DNA from: Candidatus Pantoea bituminis
GTDB lineage: Bacteria > Pseudomonadota > Gammaproteobacteria > Enterobacterales > Enterobacteriaceae
DNA length: 64,000 nt
Direction of reading: 5' to 3'
Assembly: GCF_018842675.1 (NCBI RefSeq)
Contig: NZ_JAGTWO010000004.1
Span: 1,116,001 to 1,180,000, forward strand
In this document: positions 18,747-29,880 of the stretch, one piece after another
Layout: each line of letters starts with the position of its first letter
How positions within the stretch are numbered: position 1 is the stretch's first letter
The notes under the pieces: model-generated
What the model was told of the DNA's origin: nothing
The model's database searches: none
Seen by the model: only the letters and a program-made list of their open reading frames with translations
Program-made: the position numbers and the translations under genes

Positions 18747-21421
18747 ATGAGCGACCTTGCGAGAGAAATTACACCGGTCAATATCGAAGAAGAGTTAAAA
18801 ATTCTTACCTCGATTACGCCATGTCGGTCATCGTTGGCCGAGCCTTACCCGATGTGCGTGACGGCCTGAAGCCGGTGCATCGCCGCGTACTCTTCGCGAT
18901 GAGCGAACTGGGTAACGACTGGAATAAACCCTATAAAAAATCTGCCCGCGTTGTCGGTGACGTCATCGGTAAATATCACCCACACGGTGATTCCGCCGTT
19001 TACGACACCATCGTACGTATGGCCCAGCCTTTCTCCCTGCGTTACATGCTGGTGGACGGTCAAGGCAACTTCGGCTCCATCGACGGCGACTCCGCTGCTG
19101 CGATGCGTTATACCGAAGTACGCATGTCCAAAATCGCCCACGATCTGTTAGCTGACCTGGAAAAAGAGACCGTCGATTTCGTACCGAACTACGACGGGAC
19201 TGAACAAATTCCTGAAGTTCTGCCGACAAAAATTCCTAACCTGCTGGTGAACGGTTCGTCCGGTATCGCGGTAGGTATGGCGACCAACATTCCGCCGCAT
19301 AACTTGCGCGAAGTGATCAACGGTTGCCTGGCGTATATCGAAGATGAAGACATCAGCATTGAAGGGCTGATGGAGCACATTCCGGGGCCTGATTTCCCGA
19401 CTGCCGCTATCATCAACGGACGTCGTGGCATTGAAGAAGCTTACCGCACCGGTCGCGGCAAAATTTATATCCGTGCTCGCGGTGAAGTTGAAGCAGATGC
19501 AAAAACGGGCCGTGAAACCATCATCATTCATGAACTTCCTTATCAGGTGAACAAAGCGCGCCTGATTGAGAAGATTGCGGAGCTGGTGAAAGAGAAGCGC
19601 GTTGAAGGCATCAGTGCACTGCGTGACGAGTCTGATAAAGACGGCATGCGCATCGTCATCGAAATCAAACGCGATGCGGTGGGTGAAGTGGTGCTGAATA
19701 ACCTTTATTCACTGACGCAGCTGCAAACCTCGTTCGGCATTAATATGGTGGCGCTGCATCAGGGCCAGCCTAAGATTATGGCGCTGAAGGAGATTCTGGA
19801 AGCCTTTGTTCGCCATCGTCGTGAAGTGGTTACGCGTCGTACCATTTTTGAACTGCGTAAAGCGCGCGACCGTGCGCATATCCTTGAAGGCCTGGCGATT
19901 GCGCTGGCTAACATCGATCCTATCATCGAGCTGATTCGCCGTGCGCCAAACCCGGCGGAAGCGAAAAGCGGCCTGATCTCGCAGTCATGGGCGTTAGGCA
20001 ACGTTTCAGCCATGCTGGAGCGTGCAGGTGATGATGCAGCACGTCCAGAATGGCTTGACGAGCAGTATGGTATTCGTGAAGGTCAATATTACCTGACCGA
20101 ACAGCAAGCGCAGGCGATCCTTGATTTACGTCTGCAGAAACTGACCGGACTTGAGCATGAAAAATTGCTCGACGAATACAAAGCGCTGCTTGACCAGATT
20201 GCTGAGTTACTGCATATCCTGCAAAACGCAGAACGCTTGATGGAAGTGATCCGCGAAGAGCTGGAGCTGATGCGCGATCAGTTCGGTGACGAGCGTCGTA
20301 CTGAAATCACTGCAAACAGCGCGGATATCAACATCGAAGACCTGATCAATCAGGAAGACGTTGTGGTCACGCTGTCGCATCAGGGTTATGTGAAGTATCA
20401 GCCATTAACGGATTACGAAGCGCAGCGTCGTGGCGGTAAAGGTAAATCTGCGGCGCGAATCAAAGAAGAAGACTTCATTGATCGTCTGTTGGTGGCTAAC
20501 ACCCACGACACCATTCTGTGCTTCTCAAGCCGTGGTCGTCTCTACTGGATGAAGGTTTATCAACTGCCTGAAGCCAGCCGTGGCGCACGTGGCCGTCCAA
20601 TCGTCAACCTGCTGCCGCTGGAAGCCAACGAGCGCATCACCGCAATTCTACCGGTGCGTGAGTACACTGAAGGCTTCAACATCTTTATGGCTACCGCCAG
20701 CGGTACCGTGAAGAAAACCGCGTTGAAAGAGTTCAGCCGTCCACGTAGCGCCGGTATTATTGCCGTCAATCTGCGTGAAGATGATGAACTGATTGGCGTA
20801 GCGTTGACCAACGGCAGCGATGAAACCATGCTGTTCTCCGCCGCAGGTAAAGTGGTGCGCTTCGCAGAAACCGCTGTGCGTGCAATGGGTCGTACTGCAT
20901 CGGGTGTTCGCGGCATCAAGCTGGCAGAAGGCGATCGCGTTGTATCGCTGATTGTGCCACGTGAAGATGGCGCGATTCTGACCGTGACGCAGAATGGTTA
21001 CGGTAAACGTACCGCTAACTCGGAATACCCAACCAAGTCGCGTGCGACGCAGGGCGTTATTTCGATCAAAGTTACCGAACGTAATGGTCCGGTCATTGGT
21101 GCGTTACAGGTCGTCGATAGCGATCAAATCATGATGATCACCGATGCAGGTACGCTGGTACGTACGCGCGTTTCAGAAGTCAGCGTCGTGGGCCGTAACA
21201 CCCAAGGTGTGATACTGATTCGTACCGCAGAAGATGAGAACGTGGTTGGATTGCAGCGCGTTGCCGAGCCGGTTGAAGAAGAAGAGCTGGATTCAATCGA
21301 CGGTAGCGTCGCGGAAGGTGATGAAGACATCGCACCGGAAGCGGATATCGATAATGCCGATATCGACGAAGCCGATCTTGAAGACGAAGATGACGCACCG
21401 GCTGCTGACGAAGAAGAGTAA
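18747..21421 (+). CDS. gyrA: DNA gyrase subunit A, one apparent missing base near codon 19
   Basis: GyrA breaks and rejoins DNA in gyrase, an essential topoisomerase. The true start is ATG 18747 ([18 protein letters not shown]), but after codon 18 the frame is wrong: the expected serine codon at 18801 has only two bases, and the protein resumes at TCT 18803 ([12 protein letters not shown]). One missing base restores a protein of 891 residues. The catalytic Tyr122 (AAAMRYTE) is present. The quinolone-resistance region reads [13 protein letters not shown] with wild-type Ser83 and Asp87. The C-terminal beta-pinwheel (GyrA box QRRGGKG near residue 560) ends in a long acidic tail. Because gyrA is essential, a sequencing error is by far the best explanation. 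Confidence 0.95.
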
Positions 21422-21453
21422 TCTTTCCGCAGCAAGTTAGGTTCGTCATAACA

Positions 21454-21489
21454 ACGGCAGGTCAGGGAAACCCGGCCTGCCGTTTTTTT
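21454..21489 (+). terminator. gyrA terminator
   Basis: ACGGCAGG and CCTGCCGT pair as an 8-bp stem (21454-21483) followed by seven T. The rest of the gap to rcsC (21490-21753) holds no supported gene. It should contain the rcsC promoter, for which I see no convincing -35/-10 pair. Confidence 0.88.
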
Positions 21490-21753
21490 GCTTTATTTTT
21501 CAGCGTAATGAGGGTCACTTTATATCCGAATAAATCCAGCGGAGAAGCGTATCCCATTGCTAAGGAACTCCACATCCAAACGGATCGGCTGCCCCTCATT
21601 TTTTCCCGACGGGCAAATCGTCTAAAAGCACATTCAAAGATTCCCAAATAGCCCGGCAAACCCGCACCCGGCTGGCTTTTTTCGCGTGATAAAGCTAGTG
21701 TATGGGCATTCCAAATTCATCATGCGATTAATCTTGCCAACTGCGAGTTTCCT

Positions 21754-24605
21754 TTGAAATATCCTGTCTCATTTCGCACTACACTTCGCATTTCGCGCTA
21801 CCTGTTCAGAGCGCTGGCGCTTCTGATCTGGTTGTTAGGCGCGGTACTGACCTCGTTTTACATCATCAGTGTACTGCACGATAAAGAGAGTCAGGTGCGT
21901 CAGGAATTCGCCAGTAATTACGGCCTGACAGAGTGGTATATTCGCCACTCAGCAGACATGATGCGTGAGCTGAAATTCATCACCGAAAACCGCTTAACCA
22001 ATGCCAGCAACGGGCTGGATGTCTTAACCGGTATGATGCCCGGCAAATCAACGCAGCCTCAATTCACACCGCTGTTTTCCGATGGCGATTGCACCTCAAT
22101 GAGTAATACCTGGCGCAATTCGTTGGATTCTTTGAGTTATTACATTAATTACTGGAAGAGTAATTTCGCCTCTTCTTATGAACTCAATCGGGTGTTCTTT
22201 ATCGGTGGTGAAAATCAGTGTCTTGCTGATTTCACCATTGGCAGCAGCAATATTGATCGTGAGCGCAGCCTAAAGTCATTGCGTGAACACGTACTGCGCT
22301 ATCGCAACAGCAATGAAGAAGAGCGACGTAATCCGATGTACTGGATTAATAACAGTACCCAACCGGGCGTGGGCAACTTCTATATGGTGGTGCCGGTTTA
22401 TGTGGCGAATAAACTGCAGGCATTGTTGGGTGTTGAACAAAATATTCGCCTCGATGAATTCATTCAGCCCGGCAATTTACCTGTTGTGGCCACTATTCTC
22501 GATGAGAATAATCGACCGTTAATCTCTTCACGGCGTGGTGGCGTGGGTTTCTCAATGGATGACCTGCCGGATGATAAAACCTGGTTTGGTTATCTCGACG
22601 GTTATCGCCAGTTAGTCCTGAAAAAGCCGCTGCCGCCATCAGACTTAAATGTGGTGTGGTCGGTCTCCACCCATGTGCTGGTTGATCAATTAAAGCTGAT
22701 GATGATCAACGCACTGCTGCTCAATATTTTTAGCGCGGTGCTGTTATTTACCTTAGCCTGGCTGTTTGAGCGCCGCATGTTCCTGCCTGCTGAAGAGAAC
22801 GCGCATCGGCTGGAAGAACATGAACAGTTCAACCGTAAAATTGTCGCGTCGGCGCCTGTGGGCATCTGTATTTTGCGTACCAGCGATGGCACCAACATCC
22901 TCAGCAATGAACTGGCTCATAACTATCTGACCTTACTGACGCAAGAAGATCGCCAGCGACTCAACGAAATCATTGGCGGCCAACAGGTCAATTTTGTCGA
23001 TGTGCTTACCGGCAGCAATACCAACTTGCAAATCAGCTTTGTTCACTCTCGCTATCGCAATGAGAACGTCGCGATTTGCGTGTTGGTGGATGTCTCCGCG
23101 CGTGTTCGCATGGAGCAGTCATTGCAGGAAATGGCGCACGCGGCAGAGCAGGCCAGCCAGTCCAAATCGATGTTTCTCGCCACGGTCAGCCATGAATTGC
23201 GTACGCCGCTGTATGGCATTATCGGCAACCTCGATCTGCTACAAACTAAGAAATTGCCAAGCAGTGTCGATGCGCTGGTCACGGCAATGAATAACTCTTC
23301 CAGCCTGCTGCTTAAGATCATCAGCGACATTCTCGACTTCTCGAAAATTGAATCGGAACAGTTGAAGATTGAACCGCGCCCATTTGCGCCACGTGAAGTG
23401 ATCACCCATATTGTCGGCAACTACTTATCGCTGGTGGTGAAAAAACGCCTGACGCTTTATTGCTTCATCGAACACGACGTGCCGCAGGCGCTGGATGGCG
23501 ATCCGTTGCGCCTGCAACAAGTCATCTCTAACCTTCTTAACAACGCCATCAAATTTACCCATACCGGCTGCATTATTCTGCATGCCTATGTATTGGACGG
23601 TTATCTGGCGTTCCGCGTGCGCGACACCGGCGTGGGCATTCCCGCGAAAGAGATGCCACGGCTGTTCGATCCTTTCTTCCAGGTGGGTAATGGCGTGCAG
23701 CGTAATTTCAGGGGACCGGATTAGGCCTGGCAATTTGTGAAAAACTGATCAACATGATGGATGGTGATATCGAGGTCGATTCTGAACCCGGCATGGGCAG
23801 CCAGTTCATTGTGCGTATTCCGATCTACCAAGGTCAGCAACCCTCGCCGCCACTGCTGGAGGGTATGCAGGACAAAACCATTTGGCTGGCGATGCGCAAT
23901 GAGTACTTAGCCGAATTTATCACGCGGCAGTTGCAGCAGCAGGGCCTTCGCGTGGCGGAATATCTGGGCAAAGTGGGCAATGACGACGTGCTGCTGGCCG
24001 ATTATGAGTTGGAAATGGATGCGCCATTGCGTGCGGTTATCACCTTTGACGGCGGGCATGCTGATATGCCGCGCGAACGTCAGTCGGGACGTTGGGTTCA
24101 CAGCACCGCCACGCTGCATGAGTTGCCGACGCTGCTGGCGCGTATCTACCGCATTCCAGTAGAAAACGAAGCCGCAGATGCGTTGTTGTTAGCCGGTGCC
24201 GTGGAGGAGAAGGTAAACAACGACGACATTATGGTCCTGATCGTCGACGATCATCCCATAAACCGCATGTTGCTCTCTGAACAACTTGGCACATTAGGTT
24301 ATCAGGTCAAAACGGCTCAGGATGGTGTGGATGCGCTTAATGTATTGAGCCGCAATGAGATCGATATCGTTCTGACCGACGTCAACATGCCTAATATGGA
24401 TGGCTATCGCCTGACGCAGCGCTTACGCCAGTTGGGCCATGTGTTCCCGGTAGTGGGCGTCACGGCCAACGCCTTAGCGGAAGAGAAGCAGCGCTGTATG
24501 GATGCGGGCATGGACAATTGTCTGTCGAAACCGGTGACGTTAGATGTACTGAAGGTTACGTTAGCGATTTATGCGGATCGGGTACGGAAAACGCGGGAAG
24601 GGTAG
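21754..24605 (+). CDS. rcsC: Rcs phosphorelay hybrid sensor kinase RcsC, one apparent missing base
   Basis: RcsC is the inner-membrane hybrid histidine kinase/phosphatase of the Rcs envelope-stress relay. It starts at TTG 21754. Visible domains in order: TM1 (residues ~15-40), a periplasmic region, TM2 (~315-335), then the dimerisation domain with phosphorylated His480 in [10 protein letters not shown]. The ATPase domain and the receiver domain with Asp876 in [11 protein letters not shown] follow. The frame breaks at 23709/23710: VGNGVQRNF is followed by a stop in frame, while [18 protein letters not shown] continues in the next frame. Adding one C there gives 950 residues, against 949 in E. 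coli. The gene is convergent with rcsB. Confidence 0.95.
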
Positions 24606-24632
24606 AGCGGTAGAACGATAGGGCAGAATGAA

Positions 24633-24657
24633 AAGGCGGTGCTGAGTGCACCGCCTT
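24633..24657. terminator. Bidirectional terminator between rcsC and rcsB
   Basis: A 10-bp perfect stem (AAGGCGGTGC / GCACCGCCTT) with a 5-base loop lies in the 62-base gap between the convergent genes. It is flanked by AAAA on one side and a weak T-stretch on the other. Confidence 0.75.
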
Positions 24658-24667
24658 CAGGAACAGC

Positions 24668-25318
24668 TTAATCTCTTTCGACTTGCGTCGCGCTAACAGA
24701 AGATAAGTAGTTCAGCAGGGCAATATCATTTTCCACGCCCAGCTTCATCATCGCCGACTTTTTCTGGCTACTGATGGTTTTAATACTGCGATTCAGTTTC
24801 TTAGCAATTTCAGTCACCAGGAAACCTTCCGCAAACAGACGCAGTACTTCACTCTCTTTTGGTGACAAACGCTTGTCGCCATAACCACCGGCACTGATTT
24901 TCTCCAGCAGTTTTGCCACGCTTTCTGGCGTATATTTCTTGCCTTTCTGCAGTGCAGCCAGTGCTTTCGGCAGGTCAGTTGGTGCACCTTGCTTCAGCAC
25001 AATTCCTTCAATATCAAGATCCAATACTGAACTCAGAATTGCCGGGTTATTGTTCATGGTCAGAACGATAATCGACAGGTCTGGATAGTGACGTTTAATG
25101 TATTTAATCAGTGTAATGCCATCACCATACTTTTCACCGGGCATTGAAAGATCGGTGATCAGAACGTTAGCATCCAGTTTGGACAAGTTGTTAATCAGCG
25201 CTGTTGAGTCTTCGAACTCACCTACAACGTTAACCCATTCAATTTGTTCCAGAGATTTTCGGATACCGAAAAGAACAATTGGATGGTCATCGGCAATAAT
25301 TACGTTTAAGTTATTCAT
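24668..25318 (-). CDS. rcsB: Rcs phosphorelay response regulator RcsB
   Basis: RcsB is the DNA-binding output of the Rcs relay and controls capsule, flagella and small RNAs. The 216-residue product is nearly identical to E. coli RcsB as I recall it. It has a receiver domain with Asp56 in LITDLSMPG, then a LuxR-type helix-turn-helix (LSPKESEVLRLFAEGFLVTE, KTISSQKKSAMMKLG). The open frame extends 27 codons upstream into rcsD, but ATG 25318 gives the conserved start MNNLNVIIADDHP. It lies 1 bp after the rcsD stop, so the two are co-transcribed. Confidence 0.97.
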   Translation of the reverse strand: MNNLNVIIADDHPIVLFGIRKSLEQIEWVNVVGEFEDSTALINNLSKLDANVLITDLSMPGEKYGDGITLIKYIKRHYPDLSIIVLTMNNNPAILSSVLDLDIEGIVLKQGAPTDLPKALAALQKGKKYTPESVAKLLEKISAGGYGDKRLSPKESEVLRLFAEGFLVTEIAKKLNRSIKTISSQKKSAMMKLGVENDIALLNYLSSVSATQVERD

Positions 25319-25319
25319 C

Positions 25320-27973
25320 TTATTGGTTACCTTGCTGCAGCAGTTGTTTGACATAAGCGTCAATATCACTGGTGGTATTTGTAATGTTTGAATCGTCACA
25401 CGCTTTAATGTGTTGTTCTAACTCTTCACAAAGCTGTTTACCTGGCGTCAAATTGAGCATGGCAAACACGCCTTTTAGGCGATGCGCTGTCTGAGCAAGC
25501 GAGGCGTAGTCCTTTTCCGCCGACTCAGTATACAGTCTCTTTACATCATCCGGTACTGTCTCAGTAAACAGCTGGAAATAGCCCCCGCTCATAAGCGGTG
25601 TAGCAGCCTCTTCTTCGGCGTCATCCTCCATAACATCATGGGACAATTGCTTCTCAATCAGCGCCAGCAACGCATCCAGTAACGCGCTGCTGAGATTGAA
25701 ATTAACCCGATATTGCTGTTCGTTCAGTGCGTGATAACCTAACTCATCCTCAGCCAGCAACAAAGCCCAGCCGCTGAGTTTCGCCGGATCGTCAGTCACT
25801 AATACGTCATGATCTTGTCCTGAAATACGCTCATCTGGCGTGAGACAACGTGCGCCCCAGCTCTCTAAATGGCGACATACGATTTTGTGCACATCCTCCA
25901 CGGCAATTTCTACCAGTGCGGTCACGCCGTCGAGAATTTTCTCTTCTTCCTCAACGCTTTTTTGCTCCAGCGCCAGCGGCAACTGCATATTGTAGCGTGT
26001 GCCGATGTCAGCTTTTGCCACAATTTCCAGACTGCCACCCATCTGCTTGCACAGCTGTTTGCACAGGAAAAATGCCATGCCGGAAGCTTGTCCATAACGA
26101 TCCTGGCTGGTGTCGCCAAGGAACGGGAAATCAACGTTTGCCAGTTCATCAACCGTTAATCCAGCGCCGGTATCAACCAGTTCGATAGTCAGACGATCGG
26201 CACGCTGCTCCAGCGCTTTGACATCCAGTGAAATCTTGCCCCAGCGCGTGGTCGTTAAGGCGTAATGCATCAGCGTGGTCAAAACCTTACGCAATGCGCG
26301 ACGATCGCCGAAACGCATCTCATCGTTGGGCTGATGATTATTCATCACCAGCGAAAGCCCTTTACGGCGCATCAGTGGCAAGCTTTCCAGCGCGATCTCA
26401 TCCAGCAGATCTTGCAGATTAAATACCGTGGCATCTGGCGACCAGTCATGCGCTTCAAGGCGATTCAGCAGCACAATATCATCGACAAGGCGCGATAATC
26501 CCTGGCTCTCATCCAGCACGTCAAGCACGGTTTCGTCTTCATCGCGCTGGCTCAGCTGTACCAGTTGCGTCACCATTTTTTCCAGCGGCAGGTTGAGCGC
26601 GTGACCCAGATTCTGCAGCAATTGCTGACGCATCTGATGGTTACGATCCAGAACTTGCTGCGCTTTTTGCAGCTTCTTATTAACCAGTAATTCCCGATCC
26701 TGATCGCGCATCATAAACAGTTGGGTATGCGGCGACAGCATGCTGCGCGCGTGGCGAATCTCATACACTTCGTTGTTAATGGTTGCCTGCAAAACGCCCT
26801 GATGCTGATCGGACATATTAATGATTTTTTGCAGATTAAGATGCGGCAAAAGATGTTCTGCGATCTTATTACTCAAAATGGTGCGGTTGCTGGCGAAGTC
26901 ATAAACCAGTAAACCGACCGGCAAACTGGCGACGATCTCTTCATTTAACACCCGCAGAGAATCAAGCTCTGCAGTCTGATTCTCACTGGGGCGCAGTGAT
27001 TGCTGACGCAGCAGCGCCATCCCGGCAAGGGAGAGCAGGAACAGCAGCAGATTAATCAGCAACGGCCACAATAGGTTGTGCAATGTATCAACAAATAACC
27101 GGGTAACAGGGACGTGGTAAATCAGCTGCAGCGAGGTGCTGGGCAAGGTGGCAGCAATTTCAAGATTGGGGTTCGCTAACGTGATTTGCGTGCTTTCTGC
27201 TGTTTCTTCATCGCTGCTATTGGTCAGCGCTGTATCCTGACGCAGCTGGAAATTTTCCAGCGGCATATTTTGCGGAATCAGATCGTTAATCGGCAGATCA
27301 AACGCCACCACCGTTGCCAGATGTCCCGGCTGATTAAAGGTGGTGCGCACCGTAAAGTAGTGATCGTTTTGAAACGCCAGATGGCGCAACGGCGAGAAGC
27401 TTTCGCGCTCATCCAGCGCATTCGCCTGCTGAAGCATCTCGGCACGGCGGCCATCCACCAGCGAGCTAATCGCGCTCTCTTTATAGCGCGTCGCCATATC
27501 TTTCAGCGGCAGCGTAGAGATCATGATCAAGCTGTTATCCTGACCATTCAGGAAATACATCGACCAGGTCGGATTTTCTGCGCCCCATAACGTATCAAGG
27601 TAGTTTGACATGCGCATGGTCATATCAAGCGTGCTGCTGTCATGAGAGCCAAAGATCAGCGCTTCCGTTTTACGACGGGTTTTTCGAGATAATAGACATC
27701 GGGGCGCAGACGCGTCTCTTGCAAGCTGCTGCTTGGCGCCGTTCCTGCCGCGCTGGTGGCGAGGTTCTCGTATATCTGCCAGGTGGCAAAACGATACGCA
27801 TCAATACGCTTTTGCATTGCGCGCGCCACATCAGTCATGGCATAGCGTTTCTCAGTAAGCCAGGCATTAACCGAGTTGTGGATAACAAAGCCCAGCGCTA
27901 ATAGCAGCACCAGATTAAACACTAAAAAGAAGCGGGTGACATTGCCGGATGTCAGGGGAAACTTGTAGAACAT
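25320..27973 (-). CDS. rcsD: Rcs phosphotransferase RcsD, one apparent missing base
   Basis: RcsD is the membrane phosphotransfer protein that passes phosphate from RcsC to RcsB. The sequence splits into an N-terminal frame (27656-27973; TM1 and QETRLRPDVYYLEKP) and a C-terminal frame whose homology begins at RKTEALIFGSHD. Adding one base to the GGG run at 27677-27679 (CCCC on the coding strand) gives LEKPRRKTEAL, which is also the E. coli sequence as I recall it, and an 884-residue protein. Visible parts are TM1 (~15-35), a periplasmic domain, TM2 (~310-330), a degenerate kinase-like domain, the ABL domain and the C-terminal HPt domain with AHRLKGVFAMLNL, which carries the phosphorylated histidine. 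Confidence 0.94.
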
Positions 27974-27992
27974 AGCGTCTCAGATACCTGAA

Positions 27993-29147
27993 TTATCGCG
28001 CAACCAGTCGCGCACTGGCGGCCACAGCTAACAGTAACAGCGCAATCAGCAAAAACGCGCCGCTGAGGCTGATCCATTGGGAAATGAATCCGATTAAGGC
28101 CGGACCTGAGAGAATACCCGCATATCCCAGTGTTGTCATGGCGGATATCGCCAGATTTGCCGGCATATCTTGTTGTTTCCCTACCGCATTGAAGAGCATA
28201 GGCACCGTGTTTGCTAAGCCAAAACCCACCAGCAGAAAGGCGAACAGCGCCATTTCAGGCCAGGGTAACAATACCGCTAATGTCATGCCTGCCGCCGCCG
28301 CCAAAGCGCCCGTCAGCATCACGGGATAGCGACCAAAGCGGTTAATGATTTTGTCACCGCTGAAACGTCCCAGCGTCATCGCAACCGAAAACAGCGCATA
28401 GCCGAGACCTGCGTGAGCGGGTGCCATCTCCGGGCTTTGCAGCAGCAGCAGCGCACCCCAGTCGAGCACCGCGCCTTCTGCCAGAAACAGAATAAAGCAA
28501 AGCGCACCGAGAAAGGCGACCCAGCCACGCGGGATCACTAACCAAGGTTGTTCGGGCTGATGCAAACGTTCATTCATAAAATTTGGCAGGCGCCAAACCA
28601 GTAACAGCAGCATGACCACCATGACAATCAGTACGGAGGTCAGCGGCGTAAGCGCGGCGCTTAACAGTAAGCTCACCGTACCTGCGCCCAAAATGCCGCC
28701 CAGGCTAAAAAAGCCATGAAAGCCAGACATCATTGCCCGACCTGACGCTTTCTCTACCTCAACGGCTTGGTAGTTCATTGCCACATCCAGCGTACCCAAA
28801 CCCGCACCAAACACCATCAGCGACGCTGCCATTAAGGCCAATGAATCTGCCGTGGCTAATAAAGGCATAACTGACAACACAACAAGTGTTGAAAGCAGCA
28901 TGACGCGACGACAGCCGAAACGACCGACCAGCGTACCGGTAACCGGCATCGCTGCCAGCGAACCAATGCCTAAACAGAGCAATAACGCGCCCAATGAGGC
29001 ACCGCTTAACTGCAAGCGATCGCGTGCAAAAGGCACCAGCGGCGCCCATGCAGACATGCCTAATCCGTTGATCAGAAAGATGATGCGCGTGCCCCAATAA
29101 AGGCGGCTGTTCTGTTTATTTTGCTGTGCGGCGTCCAGTGCGGTCAT
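27993..29147 (-). CDS. MFS transporter (YbjJ-like)
   Basis: This 384-residue protein has about 12 hydrophobic segments and belongs to the major facilitator superfamily. It resembles the E. coli inner-membrane protein YbjJ: the motif-A-like loop VGRFGCRRVMLL, the MSGFHGFFSLGGILGAG segment and the SGDKIINRFGRYPVML loop fit. The substrate is unknown. It ends only 19 bp before rcsD on the same strand, so it may be co-transcribed with rcsD-rcsB. I do not recall a transporter at this place in E. coli, where rcsD lies next to micF-ompC. It is divergent from the adhesin gene. Confidence 0.85.
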   Translation of the reverse strand: MTALDAAQQNKQNSRLYWGTRIIFLINGLGMSAWAPLVPFARDRLQLSGASLGALLLCLGIGSLAAMPVTGTLVGRFGCRRVMLLSTLVVLSVMPLLATADSLALMAASLMVFGAGLGTLDVAMNYQAVEVEKASGRAMMSGFHGFFSLGGILGAGTVSLLLSAALTPLTSVLIVMVVMLLLLVWRLPNFMNERLHQPEQPWLVIPRGWVAFLGALCFILFLAEGAVLDWGALLLLQSPEMAPAHAGLGYALFSVAMTLGRFSGDKIINRFGRYPVMLTGALAAAAGMTLAVLLPWPEMALFAFLLVGFGLANTVPMLFNAVGKQQDMPANLAISAMTTLGYAGILSGPALIGFISQWISLSGAFLLIALLLLAVAASARLVAR

Positions 29148-29880
29148 AGGTAAAATTCATTAGTAGCAAAGCGGCCAAGTGTAACATCGAAGCCGCTTTT
29201 ATCTGCTCGCCATTCGCTTTTATTAGGCGATTTTCAATAGCGAACTGTCGGCAAAAAGGGAGTTTACCGACTTTTTCGCGTCGCGATTCTTTTCCAGAAC
29301 TTTCCTGGCATCACCGTCATCCACAAGGTGGACTTAACCCAAATTTCTTCGCGCAATTTCAGTACGTTACTTTATTAAAAAAAGTAAACCGAGATCAAAA
29401 ATGTGTGCCGCATCACCCAGTGAAACAAATTTTATTAGCCGCTTGCCACCTTTTTAATCACTCTTTTTCAACCTCTTTAAGCAGTTATAGGAAACAGCTG
29501 GCAACAAATTGATATGAGAAAACAAAGATAAAGCGCACCCATTCAACTTTATAACGCGAATTTTGTTAATGATAACTAAATTAAAACATAACAAAATCTG
29601 TACATTGAAGTTGATTTTTCTGTTCGTTCCGTCAAAGATTGATCAGGTAGAAATCCGAAAATTTATGTATAACAAAATAACTTAAATTAAAAATTCACTC
29701 AATCAGCAAGGCTCATAGCCGGTCGCTGAAAATAATTGGCCATAAGGCCTTTACATTCACCAGGCAAGACGCTTTCTGCATCGCAGAAAGTGAGGTAATG
29801 CGTGGATCTTAAAAGCATAAATCTAATTTATGATTTTGAATTCAGTATATTAGCTAATCTGGTGGAGTAGGGGTTACAAC
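29148..29880. promoter_or_regulatory. AT-rich 733-bp divergent control region upstream of the giant adhesin
   Basis: No gene is visible here. The stretch is markedly AT-rich (for example 29520-29700), unlike both flanks, which suggests H-NS-type silencing and a complex promoter. A hairpin with an 8-bp stem (CTTTCTGC / GCAGAAAG, 29772-29790) lies about 90 bases before the adhesin start. A TATATT at 29846 is a possible -10 without a good -35. I found no clear RcsB or cyclic-di-GMP signal by eye. Confidence 0.5.

Noticed and set aside
18993..19010. Quinolone-resistance change in gyrA
   Set aside because: Codons for Ser83 and Asp87 are wild type.
18821..21421. GyrA starting at the internal ATG 18821
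   Set aside because: The upstream frame encodes the conserved first 18 residues with a matching promoter; the short start is an artefact of the missing base.
21462..21659. 65-codon minus-strand frame between gyrA and rcsC
   Set aside because: It overlaps the gyrA terminator, has no ribosome site and shows no domain.
25320..27973. rcsD as two separate genes
   Set aside because: The two frames abut at a conserved sequence (LEKP then RKTEAL), and one added C joins them into a family-length protein.
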